Shown here: one piece after another, positions 8,918 to 16,487 of the stretch
How the letters are laid out: each line of letters starts with the position of its first letter
How positions within the stretch are numbered: position 1 is the first letter of the stretch
DNA from: an uncultured Christensenella sp.
Lineage (GTDB): Bacteria; Bacillota; Clostridia; Christensenellales; UBA3700
Assembly (NCBI GenBank): GCA_910584035.1
Contig: CAJTZR010000005.1
Location: 1-39,182, forward strand
Length of the DNA stretch: 39,182 bases
Reading direction: 5' to 3'
Notes under the pieces: generated by a model
The model's input: only the letters and a program-made list of their open reading frames with translations
Databases searched by the model: none
Told to the model about the DNA's origin: nothing
Made by a program: the position numbers and the translations under genes

Positions 8918-9363
8918 ACACCTATTAATATCCCTTTACATTTTATCTTTTGCTTACTTTCCGCTTCAATATACGTTTTTTCCAAGACTTATTGATTTGC
9001 TCTACCAATTAATTTAACAATATATTAACTATCCAAAAACCAATAATTGTAATAGTTAAACCAATCTATATTAGTAATTAAACAAATTGTTGTCTTATGC
9101 ACAAAAAACTATAGCGAATATGCTAAATTGCATAATTTTATTTGCAAGCATAATCTTGGTATAAAATAATTACCTTTTTTTATTAATGTATTAGTTACAA
9201 CATTACTATAGAAAATATCAAATTATATTCAACCTACACTAAAGCATAGACACTATAGTGATACAGCAAACTCTGTATACAAATGCTCATAGTTTTTTGT
9301 TGAAAGTACATATCAAAAATAACTGCAAGCTAATGATACTTGCAGTTATTTGTATTACAAAAA
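8918..9363. other. Gap between efp and ruvC
   Basis: No credible gene on either strand. It contains the efp terminator (9318-9350), the probable ruvC promoter (8940-8969) and a small palindrome CACTATAGTG near 9251. Otherwise AT-rich without clear repeats. Confidence 0.5.
9318..9350 (-). terminator. Rho-independent terminator of pepP-efp
   Basis: Perfect 12-bp stem AATAACTGCAAG/CTTGCAGTTATT (9318-9329 with 9339-9350), 9-nt loop, followed on the minus strand by TTTTTGATA. It starts 13 bases after the efp stop codon. Confidence 0.9.
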
Positions 9364-9927
9364 TTAAACTCTTGACATATAAGTTCCAGTTCTTGTATCA
9401 ATACGAATAGTATCACCTTCGTTTACAAACAATGGAACTTGAATAACATAACCTGTCTCAAGTGTTGCTGGCTTAGTAGCGTTAGTAGCAGTGTTACCCT
9501 TTGCACCTGGCTCACAATAAGTGATAAGCAACTCAACAAAGTTTGGTGCACTAACTGAAAATGCTTTACCCTTATAAAACTCTATATCAACAGTCATATT
9601 CTCTTTAATAAACTTAAGTGCGTCTTCACAACTCTCTTGGTTAAGTGCAGTTTGCTCGTAAGTTTCTTGGTCCATAAAGTAGTACAACTCACCATCAGTA
9701 TACAAATACTCAAGAGTTTTTCTCTCAATGTGAGCAAGTTCGAATTTTTCAGTTGGGTTGAAAGTTTTTTCAATAACACCGCCATTAATTACGTCCCTTA
9801 TTTTTGTACGAACGAAAGCAGCTCCCTTACCTGGTTTAACGTGCAAAAACTCCACGATAACCATTACTTTTCCATCCATTTCAAAAGTAATTCCCTTACG
9901 AAAATCACCAGCCAAAATTGTAGCCAT
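9364..9927 (-). CDS. efp: Translation elongation factor P
   Basis: Binds ribosomes stalled at polyproline stretches and promotes peptide bond formation. 187 residues, standard length; GGAGG six bases before the ATG. The KOW-like N-terminal domain carries the loop HVKPGKGAAFVRTK with the modifiable Lys at residue 34. The two OB domains follow, ending with DTIRIDTRTGTYMSRV, the conserved C-terminal signature. It lies 16 nt after pepP, the usual Firmicute arrangement (yqhT-efp in Bacillus), and ends in a strong terminator. The modification enzyme is not in this window. Confidence 0.97.
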   Translation of the reverse strand: MATILAGDFRKGITFEMDGKVMVIVEFLHVKPGKGAAFVRTKIRDVINGGVIEKTFNPTEKFELAHIERKTLEYLYTDGELYYFMDQETYEQTALNQESCEDALKFIKENMTVDIEFYKGKAFSVSAPNFVELLITYCEPGAKGNTATNATKPATLETGYVIQVPLFVNEGDTIRIDTRTGTYMSRV

Positions 9928-9943
9928 ATTTACCTCCAGTAAA

Positions 9944-11017
9944 CTAATTATTAATAATTTCTAAATTTTTATTTGAAGTGGTTAAGTTAATAGCATTTGC
10001 TCCTTTTACCACAATCATATCCTCAATTCTAATACCGCAAAGCCCTTCAATATATATACCAGGCTCTATGGTGACAACCATTCCGTCTTGCAATCTGTCG
10101 TCAGTCATTACTCTTGACGATAAAGTCGGATACTCGTGTATCTCAAGACCTACGCCGTGTCCTAAAGAATGGTTAAAATATGACGACATTCTATATAAAT
10201 CTAGGTAGTTCCTTGCAACTCTATCTACCTCACGTGGCGGAATGCCCGAACGCATACTGCTAATTGCAATTTCGTTTGCACCAAGCACCATATTGTAAAG
10301 TTTTTCTATCTCCTCGCTGACACTACCAAAAACAAATGTCCTTGTCATATCCGAACAATATCCATTGTAAGTAGCACCAAAGTCAATCAATATGACATCT
10401 CCAACTTTAAGTTTCCTATCTGACGGCTTGGCGTGTGCAATTGCACTATTCTCACCAAACGCCACAATAGTATCAAAACTAGGTTTTAAGCTACCATTAA
10501 TTTTCATAAAGTACTCAAGTTTGGCACATAGCTCCAACTCTGTCATACCCTCTTTTATACAAGACTTTACTTGTTCCAAAGACTTTTCTGCAATGCGTTG
10601 AGCCTTTGTTATATACTCAATTTCCTTATCACTCTTGATAGCTCGCATTTGCAACAAATCGTTTGTAATATCAATCGCCTTACAAGCTTTAAGCAAATTT
10701 TTTGTTAAAAAAACATAATCACGATAATTAAGGTTGCTATCAAAACCAATATTCTTTAACTTATTATCCTTAATAGTTGTACAAATAACTTCCTCTGCAG
10801 AAAGTGCTGTAATTTCAACTACCTTAAAACAGCTTTCCAAATCTCTATTAGCTTCTATCAAAAATCTGCCGTCAGTAAAATAATAACAAGATTTTTTGGT
10901 AATCAATACAAAGCAATAATCGGCAGAATAACCGCTGACATACTTTACATTGAAGTTATTTGATATCAAAATTCCGTCCAAATTATACTTATCAAAAATT
11001 TTGTCTAAACTTACCAT
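9944..11017 (-). CDS. pepP: Xaa-Pro aminopeptidase (M24 metallopeptidase)
   Basis: Releases N-terminal residues preceding proline. 357 residues, close to Bacillus YqhT (the gene upstream of efp). Creatinase-like N-terminal domain (residues 1-120), then the pita-bread fold with its five metal ligands: two Asp in DFGATYNGYCSDMTRTF, His in HSLGHGVGLEIHEYP, Glu in TIEPGIYIEG and Glu in GIRIEDM. No ribosome site precedes the ATG; the mRNA is probably leaderless (see promoter 11024-11052). Could also be named pepQ; substrate preference cannot be read from sequence. Confidence 0.92.
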   Translation of the reverse strand: MVSLDKIFDKYNLDGILISNNFNVKYVSGYSADYCFVLITKKSCYYFTDGRFLIEANRDLESCFKVVEITALSAEEVICTTIKDNKLKNIGFDSNLNYRDYVFLTKNLLKACKAIDITNDLLQMRAIKSDKEIEYITKAQRIAEKSLEQVKSCIKEGMTELELCAKLEYFMKINGSLKPSFDTIVAFGENSAIAHAKPSDRKLKVGDVILIDFGATYNGYCSDMTRTFVFGSVSEEIEKLYNMVLGANEIAISSMRSGIPPREVDRVARNYLDLYRMSSYFNHSLGHGVGLEIHEYPTLSSRVMTDDRLQDGMVVTIEPGIYIEGLCGIRIEDMIVVKGANAINLTTSNKNLEIINN

Positions 11018-11023
11018 AAAAGC

Positions 11024-11052
11024 ATTATAACATATTTTTTTTAACTTGTAAA
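11024..11052 (-). promoter_or_regulatory. pepP-efp promoter, apparently leaderless
   Basis: On the minus strand, TTTACA (11047-11052), a 17-bp spacer and a perfect TATAAT (11024-11029). Six bases (GCTTTT) separate the -10 box from the ATG at 11017, so transcription should start at the A of the start codon. There is no ribosome site to contradict this. Confidence 0.6.
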
Positions 11053-11329
11053 TGTTTTTTTAATATTTTATATATAATGATTATAATTTTTTATATCTCT
11101 ATAGAGATAGTTGCAAGCATAGTAGACTTTTTATGTAAAAAGTGCAAGGCAAAACACTTAAAAAAACAATTTGTTATTTATTCTTTTACAAAGTAACCTC
11201 TAAAAAATAGGTTGAACTATAAAAATCACTTAAAATTGTATTTACATTGTAAAAACAAACTAATATAAAAGCAAAAACTACAAATCTCAAACAAGTAACA
11301 TAATAATTATTCAACATTTATTATAAATA

Positions 11330-11358
11330 TTGCAAATGATACTTAAAAATGTTATAAT
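11330..11358 (+). promoter_or_regulatory. Promoter of plus-strand membrane protein gene
   Basis: TTGCAA (11330-11335), a 17-bp spacer, TATAAT (11353-11358). Predicted start about 11365, giving a leader of about 15 nt that contains the GGAGGG ribosome site at 11367-11372. Confidence 0.7.
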
Positions 11359-11379
11359 AAACCTATGGAGGGAAAAATT

Positions 11380-12066
11380 ATGCAAAACAATAAATCTACA
11401 CTTGAACAAAAACGTAATTTTGTATTAGTATGTATCGTTCCACTTTTGATATTAGTTATAGAAATTATTCTAGTATGGTACTCCTCTTTTGAGGTAGGTG
11501 GCTTAACCTCTAAAAATAGTCTTACTGTTGTAGATGCTTACTCAACCGAAAAAATAATAATTCCAGTAAAAATGATTAATGGTATAGATGTTCCCTCACG
11601 TCAAGTCTTTGAGTCAAAGCTATCCACTGCTGAACTTTGCAAACTAGCACACGATTATGATAATTCTGTAAATTACGAACTATATGAAAATGGTGCATAC
11701 CTTTACAAAACAAAAGACAATAAAATAATTGCTCGTGCCGCATTATACAAAACTGAAGAATATTGTGAACTAAATTATATATTTGAAAATATGTATGTTG
11801 AGGGGATAGTTTTTCCTAAATTTTTGGTTACACAATGTTTTGATAAACAAATAGCTTTTAACAATGTCCAGTATGAGTTTTATGCTATAGGCGATATATC
11901 AATAACACAAATGGCTAACTGGCTAAGTAGTATCAACAATTACAACCTACAAGTTATTGAAGAGGAAAATAAAATTATTAGCACTTACAAAGATATTCAA
12001 ACGGAACTTTATTTTGAAAGCAAATTTATCGCTGTAAGAATGCTTGCAAATAATACAGAAAACTAA
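11380..12066 (+). CDS. Membrane-anchored protein of unknown function
   Basis: The only plus-strand gene in the window. The start is the ATG at 11380, seven bases after GGAGGG; the ATG at 11365 overlaps that site and the predicted transcript start. 228 residues. After a short charged N-terminus (QNNKSTLEQKRN) there is one strong membrane helix at about 14-34 (FVLVCIVPLLILVIEIILVW). About 190 residues follow, probably outside the cell, with no recognised domain and a mixed beta/alpha look (EYCELNYIFENMYVEGIVF). It has its own promoter and terminator and no operon partner. Family not recognised. Confidence 0.75.
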   Translation: MQNNKSTLEQKRNFVLVCIVPLLILVIEIILVWYSSFEVGGLTSKNSLTVVDAYSTEKIIIPVKMINGIDVPSRQVFESKLSTAELCKLAHDYDNSVNYELYENGAYLYKTKDNKIIARAALYKTEEYCELNYIFENMYVEGIVFPKFLVTQCFDKQIAFNNVQYEFYAIGDISITQMANWLSSINNYNLQVIEEENKIISTYKDIQTELYFESKFIAVRMLANNTEN

Positions 12067-12097
12067 AAGTTCACCACAAATATTACTAACACACATC

Positions 12098-12129
12098 AAA
12101 ATAATCACTCAAAATTGAGTGATTATTTT
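12098..12129 (+). terminator. Terminator between convergent genes
   Basis: Perfect 15-bp stem AAAATAATCACTCAA/TTGAGTGATTATTTT with a 2-nt centre, 31 bases after the plus-strand gene stop. U-rich on both strands, so it may also serve the convergent nfo transcript, which ends at 12253. Confidence 0.8.
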
Positions 12130-12252
12130 ACAATTTTTCAAATTAGTACCGATTTTCAAAGGTATTTTACCAATAAAATCTATTTTACCTTTATAATTTT
12201 CAACTATCAAATTTTATTCAATTAGATATTTGCAACCATTAAATTTATTTGA

Positions 12253-13107
12253 TTAGTTATTTTTTAAGCTATTATAACAATTTTTCATATACATACTATC
12301 TAAAGTTTGAGTACCAGCAGATTCACTCACGATATATGGCTCTAAATTTAAATCCACCAAAGCTTTTGCTAGTGGCTCAAAGTCTGGTCCATAAACATTA
12401 TCCTCAAATGTCAAATGTCTTACCTCTCCTTTTGAGGTGTATTCAATCTTAGAAAAATGTACGTGCATATTATTTACTTTATCATAGCCAACACCATCAA
12501 TAAATCTTCCAAGCACCCTTTTATAATCGTCATAGCTTTTCAAACTACCGCCAGTACGAGCATTTAGGTGACCAAAGTCAATACAAGGATAAAGCATTTT
12601 ATCACGTGATACCATACGAATAACTTCGTCCACATCACCAAGTTGAGCTTGTTTACCCATTGTTTCAATAGCTAGCATACAATCATTTAAACCACTATCA
12701 TACAAATCAGCAAGCAAAGTATCAAGTCTTTGCATTAACAAATCCATCGCATCTGCTCTTGGCATTTTAAGTGGTGAACCTGGGTGAAAAACACAACGCT
12801 TACCACCTAATTGCTTTAATGCAATCAAACTATCTTTGATATATCTATGGTTATTTTGTGCTTTATCTTCCTCTGCAGTTGCAAGGTTAATAAAATATGG
12901 TGCGTGTACAGAAATCTCTATACCTTGTTTTGCAAATTCTGCACCATAAGCTGTTGCTGTGCCTTCACTCATACGCACACCCCTACCAAAGGAATACTCG
13001 TATAAATCAAGTCCTTTTTCTTTTAACCAATTTGGCACGTCAATAGTTTTTGTAAAACCTTCTTCCTCAAACAAACTACCCGTTCCACTAGGTCCAAATT
13101 TTATCAT
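12253..13107 (-). CDS. nfo: Endonuclease IV-type AP endonuclease
   Basis: Xylose-isomerase-like TIM barrel that cuts DNA at abasic sites using a trinuclear zinc centre. The start is the ATG at 13107 after GAGGTG; the GTG at 13122 is upstream of that site. 284 residues, family 270-300. Metal-ligand motifs in order: SVHAPYFINLA, VFHPGSP, AIETMGK, CIDFGHLNARTGG, NNMHVHFSKIEYT and SESAGTQTLD. It lies 46 nt after ribF at the end of the infB-truB-ribF run. A sugar isomerase is the main alternative, but the motif set fits Nfo better. Confidence 0.85.
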   Translation of the reverse strand: MIKFGPSGTGSLFEEEGFTKTIDVPNWLKEKGLDLYEYSFGRGVRMSEGTATAYGAEFAKQGIEISVHAPYFINLATAEEDKAQNNHRYIKDSLIALKQLGGKRCVFHPGSPLKMPRADAMDLLMQRLDTLLADLYDSGLNDCMLAIETMGKQAQLGDVDEVIRMVSRDKMLYPCIDFGHLNARTGGSLKSYDDYKRVLGRFIDGVGYDKVNNMHVHFSKIEYTSKGEVRHLTFEDNVYGPDFEPLAKALVDLNLEPYIVSESAGTQTLDSMYMKNCYNSLKNN

Positions 13108-13153
13108 AAAGCACCTCTTCACTTTTATATTTTAAAAATCATTTTTGCAGTAT

Positions 13154-14047
13154 TCATTTTCCTTCACGTATACGCTTAACATCACTATCAATCTGCTCTT
13201 TTAATTTAGTGGAATTTTCAAATTTAAATACCCCACGCAAATATTGTACGAACTCAACTTTTATGCTCTTACCATACAAATCGCCGTCAAAATCTAGCAC
13301 AAAACTTTCCAAATTAAAATTGTAATCGTCAAAAGTAGGATGAGCACCTAAATTAGTTAGCCCTAAATATTTTTTATTATCAAAGTAAACGTAAATCTTA
13401 TACACGCCAGCTTTCATTTCCACTTTGTCGTGTGGATAAGGCATATTAGCTGTTGGATATCCCAAAACACTTCCGCCAACATTTCGTCCCTTTTCCACCA
13501 CACCTAACATAAAGTAAGGATAAGGCAACAATGTATTAACCTTTTCAATCTCGCCATTACGTAAAAGTTCCCTTATATCACGTGAGGCTATCTTGCCATC
13601 ACCAGCCATTAATAAGTCTACAATTTCAACCTCAATATTTTTATCAATAAAATATTGTGCAACTTTATCAGCTTTATATTCTGCTCCAAAACCGCAAGAA
13701 TAATCTGTTCCAAAGACAACTTTTTTTATATTTAGATTATTAGTCAAAGTATTTAAAAACTCTAAACCACTCATTTGCATAAACTGCTTATCAAAAACAG
13801 CAGACACCACTAGTTGTAGACCTAAATTTTCAAAAATGTGTAGTCTTTCCTCAAAGGTGTAGCATTGTTTTGACATACCACTTATTTGACTTTGAGGGTT
13901 ATTTTTAAATGTGAACACTGCAGGTATATACTCACTTTCAACACATTTTGAAAGTAATAATTTATGCCCGTTATGTACACTATCAAAGTAACCAAGGCTC
14001 AAACAAATAGGCTTATTAAATTTTTGTTTAAAATCAATTAGTTCCAT
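13154..14047 (-). CDS. ribF: Bifunctional riboflavin kinase / FAD synthetase
   Basis: Makes FMN and FAD from riboflavin. 297 residues. N-terminal FAD-synthetase domain (about 1-160) with the nucleotidyltransferase motif GYFDSVHNGH and FGTDYSCGFG; C-terminal kinase domain (about 175-295) with GYPTANMPYP and NLGAHPTF. Two motifs deviate: the usual SSTxIR is ASRDIR (KIASRDIRELL), and the Arg of NxGxRPTF is His. The gene overlaps truB by 10 nt, the common truB-ribF pairing in Firmicutes. Function confident, though kinetics could be altered. Confidence 0.93.
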   Translation of the reverse strand: MELIDFKQKFNKPICLSLGYFDSVHNGHKLLLSKCVESEYIPAVFTFKNNPQSQISGMSKQCYTFEERLHIFENLGLQLVVSAVFDKQFMQMSGLEFLNTLTNNLNIKKVVFGTDYSCGFGAEYKADKVAQYFIDKNIEVEIVDLLMAGDGKIASRDIRELLRNGEIEKVNTLLPYPYFMLGVVEKGRNVGGSVLGYPTANMPYPHDKVEMKAGVYKIYVYFDNKKYLGLTNLGAHPTFDDYNFNLESFVLDFDGDLYGKSIKVEFVQYLRGVFKFENSTKLKEQIDSDVKRIREGK

Positions 14048-14904
14048 AACCTAACTTTTACCTCTGTATAATCTTTAACATCTGCACAAATGCCAAAAAT
14101 CTTATTATCAATAACAATTAAATAGTCACCATTTATGCCTTGTTTTGCAATTTTTACACCATTTAAAAGCTTTTTCTCTTTATCACTTGTTAAGTTAACT
14201 TTAGGCATATCCTCAAATAGCTTGTCCAAAGTTGTGATAGTACCAGTAATATCGCTTTTAATTTCATCTAAAGTTTTTGCGTTTTCAATACAAAAGCTTT
14301 TGTTTTGCAATCTTATAATGCTTGACATATACGCACGGCTTCCAAGCATTTCCGCTAAATCACGGCATATACTACGGATATATGTTCCACCAGAACAATG
14401 TATATCCAGTGTCAAAACACCACCTTCATAATTTAAAATATCTATGCTATACACTGTTACTTTACGTGCTTTAATGTCAAGTTCAATACCTTTCCTTACC
14501 GCATCAACAGCTCGCACACCACCCACACTTATACGTGAATATTTTGGTGGCACTTGCATTATCTCACCTTTAAAACTTTCAAGTGCAACTTTTATATCTT
14601 GAATATTTGGAATATTACCACAATTCTCAACAACTGCACCATAAGAGTCCAAAGTATCTGTACTTTTACCAAAAGTAAAAGTGGTACGATAAATTTTATC
14701 CATACCAACATAGTAATCAAACAATTTTGTTGCACTGCCAACGCACACTGGCAAAACTCCACTGCCAGCGGGGTCAAGCGTACCTAAATGCCCTACTTTA
14801 ATCTTTTTATCGCCAGTATACTCACGCACCATATGCTTGATTTTAACTACAACGTCAGACGATGTCCAACCCGTAGGCTTTAATACGTTATAAACACCTA
14901 ACAT
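14038..14904 (-). CDS. truB: tRNA pseudouridine-55 synthase
   Basis: Isomerises U55 in the T-loop of tRNAs. 288 residues. Motifs: GVYNVLKPTGWTSSDVV at the N-terminus, VGHLGTLDPAGSGVLPV with the catalytic Asp near residue 44, KIYRTTFTFGKSTDTLDSYG, VPPKYSRISVGGVRAVD and CSGGTYIRSICRDLAEMLG. The loop after the catalytic Asp reads PAGSG rather than the common PLATG. The C-terminus (LLNGVKIAKQGINGDYLIV) is a short PUA-like domain. Overlaps nrnA by 7 nt and ribF by 10 nt; translation is probably coupled along the chain. Confidence 0.95.
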   Translation of the reverse strand: MLGVYNVLKPTGWTSSDVVVKIKHMVREYTGDKKIKVGHLGTLDPAGSGVLPVCVGSATKLFDYYVGMDKIYRTTFTFGKSTDTLDSYGAVVENCGNIPNIQDIKVALESFKGEIMQVPPKYSRISVGGVRAVDAVRKGIELDIKARKVTVYSIDILNYEGGVLTLDIHCSGGTYIRSICRDLAEMLGSRAYMSSIIRLQNKSFCIENAKTLDEIKSDITGTITTLDKLFEDMPKVNLTSDKEKKLLNGVKIAKQGINGDYLIVIDNKIFGICADVKDYTEVKVRLWN

Positions 14905-15848
14905 ATCTCGTCACGCACCGCTTTCAATAGTCTTTCAACCACATCTTCGTAATAACCGCTAAGCCTTAAGCCAGCAGCATTTTTATGACCGCCACCACCA
15001 AATACAAGTGCTATCTTGCTTGAGTCCACATCTTCACCAGTCCTAATGCTGACTTTATAACTTTTATTACCAACCTCACTTATAGATAGTGCAACTTTTA
15101 CACCTATAATATTGATTATATTTGTAATTATTCCCTCTGTACAAGTATTATCTGTATGAGTAGCCTCAAAGTCCTCTTTTTTAAAGGTTATTATACCAAT
15201 AGTGTTGTCATCATAAAATTTAGCATTATTAAGCACTCTACTCTTAAGCTCGTATACATTATACTTAATTTTTTTCATAAAATGCTCACAAATCTCGTGT
15301 GCTTTTATGTCATAGTTCAACAATATGCTACCCGCCCTCATAGTATCTGCAGTAACACTTGAAAAACTAAAACCACCGCTATCAGTTACAAGCCCACTAT
15401 ACAAAAGTTTTGCAATTTCTGCATTTAACAAGTTCATTTCGTCAAGCAAAAATGTTGCAATTTGAGCTGTTGCAGCACTATTTACATCAAGTAAATTTAT
15501 ATCACCATATCTGTTATTTGTTTTGTGATGGTCAATAACCATTTTACGTCTGCCTTTTTTAAATTCAGAATAGCTGTAACCCATTCTTTCTATATCTGCA
15601 CAATCAACAGCGATAGATAAATCATATTTATCCAAACTTTCCTTATTGTAATTTTCATTACCGCTTAAAATGCTGATTTTACCCGCAATTTTATCATCGC
15701 AAAAAATGTATGGCTTTTTACCACACATTTTCAATGCTTTATAAATAGCAAGTGAAGTTCCGACAGTATCACCATCGGGATTGATGTGAGATATAATTGC
15801 AATATCATTTGCTCTTTTTATCTCTTTTATAGCATCAATAAAATTCAT
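14898..15848 (-). CDS. nrnA: DHH phosphoesterase, nanoRNase/pAp phosphatase
   Basis: Degrades 2-5 nt RNAs and dephosphorylates pAp. 316 residues, matching NrnA (about 313). DHH domain motifs: SHINPDGDTVG, AVDCADIERMG, MVIDHHKTNN and LVTDSGGF; DHHA1 domain with GGGGHKNAAG near the C-terminus. Start follows GAGG by 5 nt. Position between rbfA and truB is typical of Firmicutes. It overlaps truB but is separated from rbfA by 297 nt of tandem repeats, which is unusual. Confidence 0.93.
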   Translation of the reverse strand: MNFIDAIKEIKRANDIAIISHINPDGDTVGTSLAIYKALKMCGKKPYIFCDDKIAGKISILSGNENYNKESLDKYDLSIAVDCADIERMGYSYSEFKKGRRKMVIDHHKTNNRYGDINLLDVNSAATAQIATFLLDEMNLLNAEIAKLLYSGLVTDSGGFSFSSVTADTMRAGSILLNYDIKAHEICEHFMKKIKYNVYELKSRVLNNAKFYDDNTIGIITFKKEDFEATHTDNTCTEGIITNIINIIGVKVALSISEVGNKSYKVSIRTGEDVDSSKIALVFGGGGHKNAAGLRLSGYYEDVVERLLKAVRDEIC

Positions 15849-15948
15849 ATTAACCTCTATATACCAAAATCATATCAAATAGCATTATTATAACAATTTA
15901 TTTATTTTTTCAAACAAATATTTTGCAAAATTTTTAATAATTAACAAC

Positions 15949-16160
15949 CAAAAGCAATTATAATTTAACGACTTTAACCGAAAATTAATTACAAATAATC
16001 ACTTTTAACTACTTTAACTACAAGTTAATTATTAATAATCGCTTTTTACCGCATTTTTACCGCAAGTTAATTAAAAATAATTATATTTAACACACTTTGA
16101 CCACAATTAATTATAAATAATCACTTTTAACAACTTAACCGCAAATTAATTATTAATATC
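15949..16160. repeat. Tandem repeat, about 40-bp units, rbfA-nrnA gap
   Basis: About five degenerate units. The shared TTAATT begins at 15985, 16025, 16067, 16107 and 16146 (periods 40, 42, 40, 39). Unit pattern: TTAATTA, then AATAATCACTTTTAAC, then CTTTAACCGCAAG. The last unit encodes the C-terminal residues and stop of rbfA (ending DINN), so the repeat reaches into the gene. The 15849-16145 gap holds nothing else I can recognise. Confidence 0.8.
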
Positions 16161-16487
16161 ATTTAAAATTTTGCTTATTTTTATTCCGTAAGTTATGCTA
16201 TCGTCTAAATAAAATCTTAATTCTGGCAAACTTCTTAAAATAATGCGATTTTTAAGAATATTTTTAATATATCCCTCTGCATTACTAATAGCCTCTACGA
16301 CTTGCTTTTCCTCGCCATCTGCACCAAGCACACTTAGGTAAACTTTGCAAGTAGATAAATCGCTGTCAGTATCAACTTTAACAATACTTACCAAACCTTT
16401 TATGCGTGGGTCAGATAGCTCCTCGCTAATTATAGGAGCTAACTGCTTTTTAATCTCCGCATTTATTCTTTCTATTCTGTTGCTCAT
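16146..16487 (-). CDS. rbfA: 30S ribosome-binding factor RbfA
   Basis: Late-stage 30S maturation factor needed for 16S rRNA 5' end processing and cold growth. 113 residues; KH-like fold with RIERINAEIKKQLAPIISEEL, DPRIKGLVSIVKVDTDSDLSTCKVYLSV and LPELRFYLDDSITYGIKISKIL. Start overlaps the infB stop in an ATGA; the ribosome site lies within the infB end (GAGGAAGAG). Its 3' end is made of a copy of the following 40-bp repeat. Confidence 0.95.
   Translation of the reverse strand: MSNRIERINAEIKKQLAPIISEELSDPRIKGLVSIVKVDTDSDLSTCKVYLSVLGADGEEKQVVEAISNAEGYIKNILKNRIILRSLPELRFYLDDSITYGIKISKILNDINN

Larger units (their letters stand above)
11018..11379. other. Divergent control region, pepP and plus-strand gene
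   Basis: Holds promoters in both directions: pepP (11024-11052) and the plus-strand gene (11330-11358). Between them are a perfect 16-bp palindrome TATCTCTATAGAGATA (11094-11109), operator-like in shape, and a short hairpin ACTTTTT/AAAAAGT near 11126-11143. No coding frame. Confidence 0.5.

Noticed and set aside
15940..16160. CRISPR array
   Set aside because: Units are contiguous about 40-bp tandem repeats without unique spacers, and there are no cas genes.
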